Shown in pieces: positions 41,697 to 53,476 of a DNA stretch of 64,000 nt. This DNA is from Lepisosteus oculatus (taxonomy: Eukaryota > Chordata > Actinopteri > Semionotiformes > Lepisosteidae). Made by a program: the position numbers and the translations under genes. Where the stretch lies: NCBI RefSeq assembly GCF_040954835.1, contig NC_090699.1, forward strand, positions 14,253,817-14,317,816, read 5' to 3'. Numbering within the stretch: the stretch's first letter is position 1; the number at the start of each line of letters is the position of its first letter. The notes under the pieces were generated by a model. That model searched no databases, was not told the origin of the DNA, and worked only from the letters and a program-made list of their open reading frames with translations.

Positions 41697-44600
41697 TCCT
41701 ACTGGAGCAGGACTGTTCTCCTGTACTGGACTGTAGCTCCTATTGTAACAGACTGTTCTCCTGTACTGGGACTGTAGCTCCTATTGTAACAGACTGTTCT
41801 CCTGTACTGGACTGTAGCTCCTATTGTAACAGACTGTTCTCCTGTACTGGGACTGTAGCTCCTATTGTAACAGGACTGTTCTACTGTACTGCGACTGTAG
41901 CTCCTATTGTAACAGACTGTTCTCCTGTACTGGACTGTAGCTCCTATTGTAACAGACTGTTCTCCTGTACTGGACTGTAGCTCCTATTGTAACAGACTGT
42001 TCTCCTGTACTGGGACTGTAGCTCCTATTGTAACAGGACTGTTCTACTGTACTGCGACTGTAGCTCCTATTGTAACAGGACTGTTCTCCTGTACTGGACT
42101 GTAGCTCCTATTGTAACAGACTGTTCTCCTGTACTGGACTGTAGCTCCTATTGTAACAGACTGTTCTACTGTACTGGACTGTAGCTCCTATTGTAACAGA
42201 CTGGTCTACTGTACTGGACTGTAGCTCCAATTGTAACAGGACTGGTCTACTGTACTGGACTGTAGCTCCAATTGTAACAGGACTGTTCTCCTGTACTGGG
42301 ACTGTAGCTCCAATTGTAACAGACTGTTCTCCTGCACTGGACTGTAGCTCCTATTGTAACAGACTGTTCCCCTGTACTGGACTATAGCTCCTATTGTAAC
42401 AGACTGTTCCACTGTACTGGACTGTAGCTCCTATTGTAACAGACTGTTCCCCTGTACTGGACTGTAGCTCCTATTGTAACAGGACTGTTCTCCTGTACTG
42501 GACTGTAGCTCCTATTGTAACAGACTGTTCTCCTGTACTGGACTGTAGCTCCTATTGTAACAGACTGTTCCCCTGTACTGGACTGTAGCTCCTATTGTAA
42601 CAGGACTGTTCTCCTGTACTGGACTGTAGCTCCTATTGTAACAGACTGTTCTACTGTACTGGACTGTAGCTCCTATTGTAACAGACTGTTCTACTGTACT
42701 GGACTGTAGCTCCTATTGTAACTGGTCTGTTCTCCTGTACTGGACTGTAGCTCCTATTGTAACAGGACTGTTCTCCTGTACTGGACTGTAGCTCCTATTG
42801 TAACAGACTGTTCTCCTGTACTGGACTGTAGCTCCTATTGTAACAGGACTGTTCTCCTGTACTGGACTGTAGCTCCTATTGTAACGGGACTGTTCTCCTG
42901 TACTGGACTGTAGCTCCTATTGTAACGGGACTGTTCTCCTGTACTGGACTGTAGCTCCTATTGTAACGGGACTGTTCTCCTGTACTGGACTGTAGCCCCT
43001 ATTGTAACGGGACTGTTCTCCTGTACTGGACTGTAGCTCCTATTGTAACGGGACTGTTCTCCTGTACTGGACTGTAGCTCCTATTGTAACGGGACTGTTC
43101 TCCTGTACTGGACTGTAGCTCCTATTGTAACGGGACTGTTCTCCTGTACTGGACTGTAGCTCCTATTGTAACGGGACTGTTCTCCTGTACTGGACTGTAG
43201 CTCCTATTGTAACGGGACTGTTCTCCTGTACTGGGACTGTAGCTCCTATTGTAACGGGACTGTTCTCCTGTACTGGACTGTAGCTCCTATTGTAACGGGA
43301 CTGTTCTCCTGTACTGGACTGTAGCTCCTATTGTAACGGGACTGTTCTCCTGTACTGGACTGTAGCTCCTATTGTAACGGGACTGTTCTCCTGTACTGGA
43401 CTGTAGCTCCTATTGTAACGGGACTGTTCTCCTGTACTGGGACTGTAGCTCCTATTGTAACGGGACTGTTCTCCTGTACTGGACTGTAGCTCCTACTGTA
43501 ACGGGACTGTTCTCCTGTACTGGACTGTAGCTCCTACTGTAACGGGACTGTTCTCCTGTACTGGGACTGTAGCTCCTATTGTAACGGGACTGTTCTCCTG
43601 TACTGGACTGTAGCTCCTATTGTAACGGGACTGTTCTCCTGTACTGGACTGTAGCTCCTATTGTAACGGGACTGTTCTCCTGTACTGGACTGTAGCTCCT
43701 ATTGTAACGGGACTGTTCTCCTGTACTGGACTGTAGCTCCTATTGTAACGGGACTGTTCTCCTGTACTGGACTGTAGCTCCTATTGTAACGGGACTGTTC
43801 TCCTGTACTGGACTGTAGCTCCTATTGTAACGGGACTGTTCTCCTGTACTGGACTGTAGCTCCTATTGTAACGGGACTGTTCTCCTGTACTGGACTGTAG
43901 CTCCTATTGTAACGGGACTGTTCTCCTGTACTGGGACTGTAGCTCCTATTGTAACGGGACTGTTCTCCTGTACTGGGACTGTAGCTCCTATTGTAACGGG
44001 ACTGTTCTCCTGTACTGGACTGTAGCTCCTATTGTAACGGGACTGTTCTCCTGTACTGGACTGTAGCTCCTATTGTAACGGGACTGTTCTCCTGTACTGG
44101 ACTGTAGCTCCTATTGTAACGGGACTGTTCTCCTGTACTGGACTGTAGCTCCTATTGTAACGGGACTGTTCTCCTGTACTGGACTGTAGCTCCTATTGTA
44201 ACGGGACTGTTCTCCTGTACTGGGACTGTAGCTCCTATTGTAACGGGACTGTTCTCCTGTACTGGACTGTAGCTCCTATTGTAACGGGACTGTTCTCCTG
44301 TACTGGACTGTAGCTCCTACTGTAACGGGACTGTTCTCCTGTACTGGGACTGTAGCTCCTATTGTAACAGACTGTTCTACTGTACTGGACTGTAGCTCTT
44401 ATTGTAACTGGTCTGTTCTCCTGTACTGGACTGTAGCTCCTATTGTAACTGGACTGTCCTACTGTACTGGACTGTAGCTCCTATTGTAACGGGACTGTTC
44501 TCCTGTACTGGACTGAAGCTCCTATTGTAACAGGACTGGTCTACTGCACTGGGACTGTAGCTCCTATTGTAACTGGACTGTTCTTTTGCACTGGGACTGT

Positions 44601-44955
44601 AGCTCCTATTGTTTCGGGACTGTTCTCCTGTACTGGACTGTAGCTGCTATTGTTACAGGACTGGTCTACTGTACTGGACTGTAGCTCCTATTGTAACAGG
44701 ACTGTTCTACTGTACTGGACTGTAGCTCCTATTGTAACAGGACTGTTCTACTGTACTGGACTGTAGCTCCTATTGTAACTGGACTGTTCTCCTGTACTGG
44801 GACTGTAGCTCCTATTGTAACAGACTGTTCTCCTGTACTGGACTGTAGCTCTTATTGTAACAGGACTGTTCTCCTGTACTGGGACTGTAGCTCCTATTGT
44901 AACAGACTGTTCTCCTGTACTGGACTGTAGCTCTTATTGTAACAGGACTGTACTG
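41697..44955 (+). repeat. ~40-bp minisatellite, array A (after nanog copy 1)
   Basis: About 80 units of 39-41 bp: ACTGTTCTCCTGTACTGGAC, TGTAGCTCCTATTGTAAC, then AGG/GGG. The middle (42840-44340) is homogenised for the GGG variant and the edges are mixed. Confidence 0.97.
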
Positions 44956-44959
44956 AAGA

Positions 44960-46085
44960 GAGAGGAAAGCCCACCAAAATTCCAAGAACACAGAGCTCCC
45001 AAGACAGTTTGACTAGCCCCCAACCTGTTGCACAGTGCCCCCTGTTTCTGCAGAGGGCAGACAGACAGGCAGGGGAGCGCACAGAGACATGTCTTTAATC
45101 ATTAATCAGACAGTCTTTCCATTCAAATTGTTTTTAATCTGAAAACGATGCTTCCAGTGGGTCTCACATAGAAGTGGAAACGTACAGGTTTGGATAATCA
45201 ACATTATTTTTCCCATTTTATTTTTTAAACTTTATTGTTTGAGATTTAATTAAAAATTATTAATTGAGCTGCTTTTCTCCTTAGCCAGGTCACATCAGAA
45301 CTCTGAATGTTAAAGCTGGTCCTGGAAAGCACCAGTAGGGGGCACTCTCTCTCCACCTGTCAGATTGAAAGCACTTCATTGAGGTGATCAATGAATTACA
45401 GTGTTGCAGAATATTCATGTAACCATAACCGGAGGTATAAAATTAAATTCAGACAGTACATAATATAATAATAGTATATAATACATGGTACAATACATGG
45501 CTCTTAATGTGGCAGATGCTGTGGTCCACCTCAGTCAATCGCACAAAAAAATGAAACTTTAATTTGGCAGTGCCTCCACCTGCAACAGCCTATGAATCAG
45601 TCTGTAACCGTATCAGGCTTCTCAGGAATTTCAACCGTAATTCTACCACTGATCACAAGATGACTCCACCCGACCTCAGGTGTGTGCGCCCAGTTTTACC
45701 CTCTACTGTGCGGTATATTACAAATCAACAAACAACCTCCTTACTTTCTGTAATACAAACTTCAAAAACACGTATGGACCACGTTACACTGTGCAAGTTC
45801 CCAAACCCAACAACATATATAAATAACCATTAGAGACCCCCCCCCCCAAAAAAAACAAACATTTACCATAAAGGAATGCACTCAGTCTCTTAAACCAAAC
45901 CAAAACAAAATTTGTGGGTGCGCTTGTGGAGGGGAGACAGGCTGACGTCCCCAACTTGTGTTATGTCACAAACTATCTTTGTTCCAAAGAAACGTGTTTT
46001 GTTAATACTGGACAGTGAAAGTCAAGTCAGACCAAAAAAACACGCTCGTCCGTGATAATCCACTCTATAAAGCACTGTGAGAAGC
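44960..46085. other. Intergenic, no gene recognised
   Basis: AT-richer DNA between the two nanog units. 45325-45345 holds an AGTAGGGGGCACT scrap like the 5S-SINE body. No exon seen. Confidence 0.5.
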
Positions 46086-46114
46086 CGCCTTTAAAGGCGC
46101 TATATAAAATAAAG

Positions 46115-46146
<32 letters not shown>
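46030..46146 (+). mobile_element. SINE tail with ATT microsatellite
   Basis: TATAAAGCACTGTGAGAAGC...GGCGCTATATAAAATAAAG then (ATT)n, the usual 3' end of fish L2-tailed SINEs. Confidence 0.65.
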
Positions 46147-46147
<1 letters not shown>

Positions 46148-46149
46148 AC

Positions 46150-47090
46150 AGTAAAACAGATTTGAGTCCCTACTCACACAAATCAAGGGGTCCAGGGAAA
46201 ATAATATGCCTCCCGTGTCCAGCGCTGCCAGCTGTGAGCCGGCGGGTTTACTCACAACCTCTGATGATCGGGAAGCTCGCTGCCCTCTCCGCTGCGATCC
46301 GCAGATCCCCGGTTTCCTCTCGTTGCAGCCCTTGGACGGTGTTGCAGCCCCTCCACATGTTTTCCCAACCCCAATCCGGTATCGCCCCTCCCCTTCCTCT
46401 CTGGTCCCCGTAATCTCTCCTCCTTTCCTCCAGCTGTCCTTTAGATTCCCAGCCTCCCGCCCCGCGGACCCGCGGGCCGATCTCCCCACCCTGCTGCCCT
46501 GATACGCGCGCTCTCTGTCTGTTTGTTTTTCCTCTGGGGATGCAGACGCGGACCCTCTCCAGTCCTGTGAGCACAGTACATGTTTATTTAACCCAGTTCA
46601 ACTACAATATAACTTGCATTTCACCTGCAACATATTTACGTCAACATTAGATTCACAAACTGTATTAAAACAACAAAAAAACTAGATTTTAAAACTATGT
46701 GCGTAAATTCACACAGGGATATATCTACAATTAACAGGACATTTACACAAAAACATTATTTCACATTCACCATGTAAAATACGTCACGATTATCATTGCA
46801 GAAAATACAGGCCTGGTCAGACATCAGCACTGAGAGGCTCCAGGGCAGCCGGTCTCACCCACAGCACGTCCAGCTGAGATTATTCCCCCGTCGTCACCCC
46901 CAATTCTGCAGAGCAGAGCCCCCAGTATCTACCCAACGCAGGACTCCCTGTCTGAGAACAGCGGGAAACATTCCCACTGTTCAGACCCTACACACCAGCA
47001 ACTTGAGTCAACTGCAAACTAGTGAGCTGGTGAACTAGTCAGGTTCACAGGTGAACTAGTCAGTTCTGCAGATGATACCTAATTAGATGG
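46150..47090. other. Intergenic, no gene recognised
   Basis: Open frames of ~100 codons on both strands in 46160-46575, without recognisable features. The remainder is AT-rich. Confidence 0.45.
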
Positions 47091-47094
47091 GTCA

Positions 47095-47290
47095 GAAAAC
47101 TTTAGTTTATCTTTAGTCTGAAGTGGGTTCCCCACACTGACAGGCAGGAATAATTGAGTCTCTTTTGTATGAAGGGAGTGTCCCACACTGACAGCCTGGA
47201 GGAACTGAGTCTCTTTAGTCTGAAGGGAGTGTCCCACACTGACAGCCTGGAGGAACTGAGTCTCTTTAGTCTGAAGGGAGAGTCCCACAC
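47095..47290 (-). repeat. ~54-bp tandem repeat, inverted relative to 25230-25500
   Basis: Four units with CTCTTTAGTCTGAAGGGAGT and GTCCCACACTGACAG, the reverse complement of the array in ipo4 intron 1. Confidence 0.88.
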
Positions 47291-47639
47291 TAAGACTGTG
47301 AGCCCCAGTTATTTCTCTGTGCAGGGATACTACTGTGTGACCCCCAGGCTGTGAAACGGTGAAACACTGCCCATTTGAAAGGCACCTGATAACAAGAAAG
47401 GCGTTCGATAACACACTTTGCTTAATAAAATTTCTGTAAGTCATTGTTGATTCTGCTCTATTTGTATTAATACCTATGCTTCAAACTGGAGTTTGCTTTT
47501 ACAAGCAACAATATTTCTTTCAACCTCTTTTCCACATCTTCAAACTAAATGGTGCCAAGCGACACGAATTTCTGAACCAATTCAGAGCTCTTTAATCTGA
47601 CTGAGGCTCAATGCAGGGACCCAGCGACGCCGTGGCGCA

Positions 47640-47795
47640 AGTGTGGGTGTGGTTCGGAGGTGTGGTCATCTACCACCCTCGGTCAAATCCAAAATGATGA
47701 CAGGTAACGCGCACACAGACAACCCCCCCTCCCCCGCAGGCCCCGCACGCCGCCTCGGCCCTTAAACACCCGCGGCGCCGCCGGACACCGCAGTG
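47640..47795 (+). promoter_or_regulatory. nanog copy 2 promoter region
   Basis: Diverged from copy 1 upstream of ~47735, then nearly identical from CCCCCGCAGGCCCCGCACGC onward, including the TTAAAC near 47763. The octamer and CCAAT motifs of copy 1 are absent. Confidence 0.5.
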
Positions 47796-48050
47796 CTGTC
47801 GGAACGAACCCGGAGTCGAGCGGCGAGGACGAACTGACACTTCGCGTCTGCAGGGCCCCGGCAGTTGGAAACCGCGGACGCTCGCCGCCCGTCTCTGCTT
47901 TCTGGGAAGACCGGCGGGGAGAGGCGGTTCAAGACGACGGATTTGGCATCAGTTCTTTCTGAGGAGTGGTGGTGGTGGTGGGGTGGAAAGAACGCGTTTT
48001 TCTTTAAATTAAAAAAAAACGTATTTTGTAACGCTTCTAAACCGGGAGAA

Positions 48051-48321
48051 ATGGAGGAATGGAACTCGCTTCCGAACTACAGCTCCGCCTATCACACCTA
48101 CGCTTACGGCATGACCTACCCGCCGCCGCCCGTCCAGAATCACCCGTCCTTGGGCTGGAGCGGCACCGGCTTCACCCCCTCCGGCTCGGACGGCCTCTTC
48201 CTCGACGTCCCGCCGACGGCACCCCAGAATGCCCTGCCTCAGGACGCCACCCGTGTTCCCGGGGTCCCGCTGGCTGGATCCCCGAGCGACTCCTCCAGCG
48301 AGACGGAGCCCAGCACCCCCG
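48051..48321 (+). CDS. nanog: nanog copy 2 exon 1
   Basis: Same 90 codons as copy 1 exon 1; same donor. Confidence 0.9.
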
Positions 48322-51300
48322 GTGAGTGCCCGGCGAGCCCCTTCTCTCTAATATCCCGTATTGTCACTTTTTATTTACATCTGAGTGTTTCTGTACACGC
48401 GTGTTTTCCGAGTCTGGGTCTCCGGCGGTTCCCAGAGACACGGTTGTTTATCCGCACTGCAGGCGGCGTGGAAAAGCAGGGAGACGCGTTTCTCTCAGAC
48501 TTTCTCTGCCGCCTTCACCGGCTGCGTGTCTTTCTTGACCGAGTTGGTTTTGTATTTGAAAGCGCCGGATTTTCGCGTAAAAGTCGCACGATGTAGCTGT
48601 GCGTGCGAAAAGCGCTGCGGCCTCTAGTTTGCAGGTCGGCGTCAGTCTTTTGAGGGGAACCGAACTAACTGGACCGTGCGCGGCCGATTAAACCGGTTTT
48701 ATCGGGAAGCAATCCCGCATCTCCACAGCGCAGCGATAGCTTTCTGTCTCGCTGTGTGGGTCAGTTCGTGGATTCACCCACCTGCAGCGCCTGTCCTCCT
48801 GTTGGACACGGGGTGCGTGCGTTTTCCACGCCGCGGTACCTCACGCCGTCCTCGGAGGGATCAGGTGGCCATGCGTCCATCTCTCTCTCTTTTCCTGTTT
48901 TTCCCTGTCTTCTTCGTCTCTTTCCGTTACGCGGAGGCTCGGCTGCCGCCACTCCTTGATGCGGACAGTGGAGTCTGGCGCCCCCCCCGTGGCCGCAGGG
49001 AGAAGCACAACAATCCCAAAAGTAAAACTTTCATTTCGATCTTGGAGAAGTGGTTTCTCAAAGCGCTTTACAGTCAGAAACGCACAATGAGAAGAGAGAC
49101 AGACAGCAGGACTACACGATCACAATAAGGGTTTGGAATACAGCAGGAGGAAGAAGAAGGTTTTGAGTCTGGATTTGAAGGGGTTTAGGGAAGGTGACTC
49201 TCCGATACCCCTGGGGAGACAGTTCCAGAGCTCTGCAGCGCAGCAGGAGAAGGCCCTGTCACCCCCAGAGCGTAGGTGGGCTTGGGGGACAGAGAGGAGA
49301 CGGGCAATTTGACAAAAAGTATGTAGTAGGATAGTAAGAGAACTCAGTGGGAACAGAGAGAGGGCCGATAACTCTTTGTCTCCAGTTGGAATGAATCCGT
49401 CACTTTAGACGATTGTGTGTCTATTTACATTGCTTTTATGTGTCCTGGGGATCCCTGATCCAGCTGTTTATTATGGGTCTCCCCAGGAATGGGGCTGAAG
49501 ACCCCTGGACTAGTTGGTCCAAGGCCCCCCTGGGACAGGGGAGAGGGTCCCTGCAGGCTCCGTGTGGACACTGACCCTGACCCTCTCCTCCACTCTCTGT
49601 GTCCCAGACTCCTGGAGCTCGCCCAGCACCGACGAGAGCTACGCCCTGAGGCCCCCTCCTGCGCCCTGCAGCCCGGCTGAGACTGCCTGCGCCGAGCCCG
49701 CGCCCTGCAGCCCGGCTGAGACTGCCTGCGCCGAGCCCGCACCCTGCAGCCCGGCTGAGATTGCCTGGGCTGAGCCCGCGTCCAGCAGCCAGGCTGAAGG
49801 TGTAGGGGAGCAGGGGGCTCTGCTGGAGCCAGGCCCGGCTCTGGCGGCCGGGAAACGCTCCCACAGACTCCGCATGGCCTACTCGGAGAGACAGGTCATG
49901 GTGCTGTGCGAGTGCTACATGATCAAGATGTACCTCACTCCAGCAGAGATGAAGAGCCTGGCTGACAAGATCGGACTGTCTTACAAACAGGTAACGGAGT
50001 CACTCCATCCCCCAGTACAGAGCACCCTGTCACCCTCCGTCTGTCTGTGTGTATGTGTGTGAGACCAGTACAGAGCACCCTGTCTGTCTGTGTGTATGTG
50101 TGTGAGACCAGTACATAGCACCCCGTCACCCCCTGTCTGTGTCTGTCTGTAACAGACCAGTACAGGGCACCCTGTCACCTCCTGTCTGTGTGTATGTGTG
50201 AGACCAGTACAGGGCACCCTGTCACCTCCTGTCTGTGTGTATGTGTGAGACCAGTACAGAGCACCCCGTCACCCCCTGTCTGTGTCTGTGTGTGATAGAC
50301 CAGTACAGGGCACCCTGTCTGTGTGTCTATGTGCTCTGTACTGGTCTGTCACACATAGACACAGACAGGGGGTGACGGGGTGCTCTGTACTGGTCTGTCA
50401 CACCCTGTCACCTCCTGTCTGTCTGTTTGTGTGTGATAGACCAGTACAGGGCACCCCGTCACCCCCTGTCTGTGTCTGTGTGTGATAGACCAGTACAGGG
50501 CACCCTGTCTGTGTGTCTGTGTGACAGACCAGTACAGAGCACCCTATCACCCTCTGTGTGTGTGTTTGCAGGTTAAGTCCTGGTTTCAGAACCGCAGGAT
50601 GAGAGAAAAGAGGCTGCAGAAGAAAATGACCAGTGGGGGGGAGCTGGTCCTCAGTTCTGTCTATCCCAGTATTCAAGCTCAGGCATCAAAAGGGCCAAGC
50701 TCTGTGTACCCTAAGATTTCTCCACAGACCTCAGAAAGCCTCAGCTCTGTGTACCCTGATATTTCACCTCAGATGTTGACAGATCCCACCTGTCCTTACT
50801 CCAGTATTCCACATCAGCCCCTGGAAAGCTCCAGTTCTGTGTACCCCAATATTTCACCTCAGGTCTTGGTAAACCCCAGCTGTTGTTATCCCAGTATTCC
50901 ACCTCGTATCTCAGAAAGCCCCAGCTCTGCGTATCCCTATATTCCACCCCAGGTAAGCCCCAGCTCTGTGTTTCTTGATGAATCAGCCTGGCTGTGTGAC
51001 TTTTGTGTCTGGATGAGAGAGTCTGTACTGTAGTGTCCAGTCTGTGTCTGTATTAACCCCTCTCTCTCAGTGCAGTGTTAATGTACTGGAGTGTCCAGTC
51101 AGTGTGTCTGTATGAACCCCTCTCTCTCAGTGCAGTGTTAATGTACTGGAGTGTCCAGTCAGTCAGTGTGTCTGTATGAACCCCTCTCTCTCAGTGCAGT
51201 GTTAATGTACTGGAGTGTCCAGTCAGTGTGTCTGTATGAACCCCTCTCTCTCAGTGCAGTGTTAATGTACTGGAGTGTCCAGTCAGTGTGTCTGTATGAA

Positions 51301-51686
51301 CCCCTCTCTCTCAGTGCAGTGTTAATGTACTGGAGTGTCCAGTCAGTGTGTCTGTATTAACAGTTCTTTATCTTTTTCAGTTTCGGGGCTTTTACTCCAC
51401 AAGCCAGTTTGGGAACCAGGGGTATTTCAAAAAGAATCCACCACCCTACTACCCCTCTCAGCCCTGTTATCCCTCCCGTGTGAATGTGGCCGCTGGGTCT
51501 CTGGAGAGCTGGGCGCTGCCTTCTGCTGGGCGCTTCAAGTATGGCAGCCTGAACGGTCCCATTAGATACAGCGGCAAAGTCATCGGCTACGAGTGCAGCA
51601 CTGCTCCTCTCCAGCCCCAGGCCTCTGCCACGCTCCCCCAGTGGGGAGGAGAGGAGCTGCAGATCCCGGCCTCCTTCAGGAAGTGA
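48051..51686 (+). CDS. nanog: nanog copy 2, four exons, 446 aa
   Basis: Tandem paralogue of copy 1, 12.28 kb downstream in the same orientation. Exons: 48051-48321, 49608-49990, 50572-50952 and 51381-51686. All frames are open and all splice sites are GT-AG. Exon 1 encodes the same residues as copy 1. The homeodomain (~175-234) keeps L16, W48, N51 and M54 but has Y at 8, C at 19, S at 47 and ~12 changes in all. Exon 2 has three tandem PAPCSPAETACAE repeats against one in copy 1; exon 3 has about 7 Tyr-Pro repeats against 12. The C-terminal exon is nearly the same. Looks intact; expression is unknown. Confidence 0.87.
49005..49342 (-). mobile_element. Retroelement insertion in nanog copy 2 intron 1
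   Basis: 338 bp absent from copy 1, flanked by GAGAA at 49000-49004 and 49338-49342 where copy 1 has GAGAA once. It contains CAAAGCGCTTTACAG and GACAGTTCCAGAGCTCTGCA, typical of a fish SINE/LINE body in minus orientation. Confidence 0.8.
49608..49990 (+). CDS. nanog: nanog copy 2 exon 2
   Basis: Pro/Ala/Cys-rich repeats, then AYSERQVMVLCECYMIKMYL to SYKQ. Confidence 0.9.
49995..50565 (+). repeat. ~50-60-bp minisatellite (nanog copy 2 intron 2)
   Basis: About ten units of GACCAGTACAGAGCACCCTG plus TCACCCCCTGTCTGT. Two units at ~50331-50400 are inverted relative to the rest. Confidence 0.92.
50572..50952 (+). CDS. nanog: nanog copy 2 exon 3
   Basis: VKSWFQNRRMREKRLQKK then ~7 repeats such as SSSVYPNISPQ. 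GTAAGC donor. Confidence 0.9.
51035..51355 (+). repeat. 60/64-bp minisatellite, array 3 (nanog copy 2 intron 3)
   Basis: Five units, sense orientation, ending with TGTATTAACAG at the exon 4 acceptor exactly as in copy 1. Confidence 0.96.
51381..51686 (+). CDS. nanog: nanog copy 2 exon 4 and stop
   Basis: TCTTTTTCAG acceptor, FRGFYSTSQFGNQGYFKKNP..., 101 codons plus TGA. Very close to copy 1. Confidence 0.89.
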   Translation, partial: FRGFYSTSQFGNQGYFKKNPPPYYPSQPCYPSRVNVAAGSLESWALPSAGRFKYGSLNGPIRYSGKVIGYECSTAPLQPQASATLPQWGGEELQIPASFRK

Positions 51687-51689
51687 ATT

Positions 51690-52890
51690 CTGCACTTTTC
51701 ACGTCTTTTCCTTTTTTTAAGTACACACCCATTTTTATGACTTTAAGTGTTGGGGGGTGGATGGGTGGGTGTAGTCTATTGTATAGTTGTAACTTTTTTA
51801 ACAAGTTAAAGGGTGTGTACATGGAGTGGCGGCGAACTTGTAAGGCTTTGTTGGATGACACTGGATGATGACATCTTGTGCTTAAATGTTTTTATTTTTT
51901 TAACTTCAGCAACGAGTCACGTTGTGATATTGTATTTTGTAACCTTTGTGTGAAATATACCTACTTTTTATGTGGCAGACAACTTTTGATGCTGGCTGTT
52001 GTAGTTGAAAAGTTCTCCTCCTCCGTGTTCGAAACCCACAGTGTCTGTCTTGTAGGGCGACGCTACCCAGGTACTGCTGGGGGATCAGCCCCAGACCTCT
52101 GCCGCGCCCCCCAGGAGGGAGTGGTGAACCACAGTTCTTCACCTTCTCCGGAAACTGACGAAGCCTTGTTAATGTTTTCCTCTTTAAAATGATGTACCAT
52201 TTGTTTTATTTTGCACTTCGTGGGGAGTGGTGTGGGGTTTTGCATCGTTTAAATCTTGTACTCTTTAAAAATGTACACAGGTCTCTGTGACTTGATTCAA
52301 ACAGGTGGGGGAGAACATTTGAAGCTTTTTTTGGATGAAACTGAATTGAGAAATATTGTTGATAAAAAGTTATTTTTTTAACTTAAGCCCTGTGTTGCGG
52401 TGAGTTATTAAATTTCACAGAGAAGCTTTGAAATCCACCTCCTGCAGCCTGTGTGTTCGCAGCTAGCGAGGGTGGTGAGGCTGTGGACAGACCCCTGAGG
52501 ATGAGCGTCTCAAACACTTGCTCGGAGAGAGTGACCGGACATCAGGTAACAACTACCGCTCACCGTTTACAGAGGGCTGATGGCAAAATCCTAAACGGGT
52601 CTTGGATGGAGGACAGATACCAGCGTAAGGAAATACTACGATTAAAGACAACATCTGGGACTGGGATACACTATGTTTCCGGAACTACCTGGAACAGAAA
52701 AAACGATTTCTTGAGTAATTTCTCCCCCTTCTTCAGTGACTGCTGGATGAGTTTAGCACACCTCATCATCGCCAGTAGGCCGGGTAGAATAATATCGGGC
52801 TCTGGAGATGTGTCTCCGTCTGAGCTTCTCCACACCACACCAGGTGGCTCCCGTCACGACTCGGTGTTTCCTGCAGCGTTTTCGAAAGGT
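51690..52890 (+). repeat. nanog copy 2 3' flank, homologous to 40000-41180
   Basis: Diverged counterpart of the copy 1 flank with the same order of blocks. No separate gene could be supported. Confidence 0.6.
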
Positions 52891-52894
52891 TGCC

Positions 52895-53070
52895 TGAGGA
52901 GAAAACTGTGTGTGTGTGTGTGTATATATATAAATAAAATAAACGGAATAAAACGCGATTTGAAAATATTAACGGGTTCGCTGAGGCGTCGCTCTGCGCG
53001 CCCTCTCCTCAGGCGCGAGCCAGGCGCACGCGCGAGAGCCCCGTGTGTCGCCGGGCAGGTGAGGCGGCTC
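52895..53070 (+). other. CpG-rich exon-like segment B with GTGAGG
   Basis: Counterpart of 41190-41360: GCCTGAGGAGAAAACT, (TG)n/TATATATA, GGAATAAAACGCG, a CpG-rich stretch and CCGGGCAGGTGAGGCG. The donor-like site is kept although the flanking bases differ. Confidence 0.4.
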
Positions 53071-53476
53071 CAGCTCGGGGCAACGTCACGGCCCGGCGGT
53101 GGGCCCTCCGGTTGTTAGATTTCCGTAATTGGACCGAGGGGCTGAAAAGTTTGAGAAACCTTTGGCTTCCGAAACCCGTAAAACCCCTGGTTCTTATTTC
53201 AGAGGTATTTTTTTTAAACAAATTTAAGCTTAGTCATTCTTAAAAAAAAAAAACTTTTAGAAACTTTAGTCAGGCTGAGTCGTGTTCTTAATTTCTTCAG
53301 GCTTCGCCTGTTTATCAAGCTGTCCGGACAGCAAAATACTCTTGGAGGTGTGGGTTTTCAGGGAAACCTGCCTCAACATTCATTTCCAGTTTACTAAGAA
53401 CAACAGGAACTTTCTGTTGCCACAGAGTGGCGACACAAACATCAGAATGACTAAGGCAGTCACTGTAACTCCTACT

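Noticed and set aside
41697..44955. CRISPR-like regular repeat-spacer pattern
   Set aside because: Contiguous units without unique spacers, in vertebrate DNA; an ordinary minisatellite.
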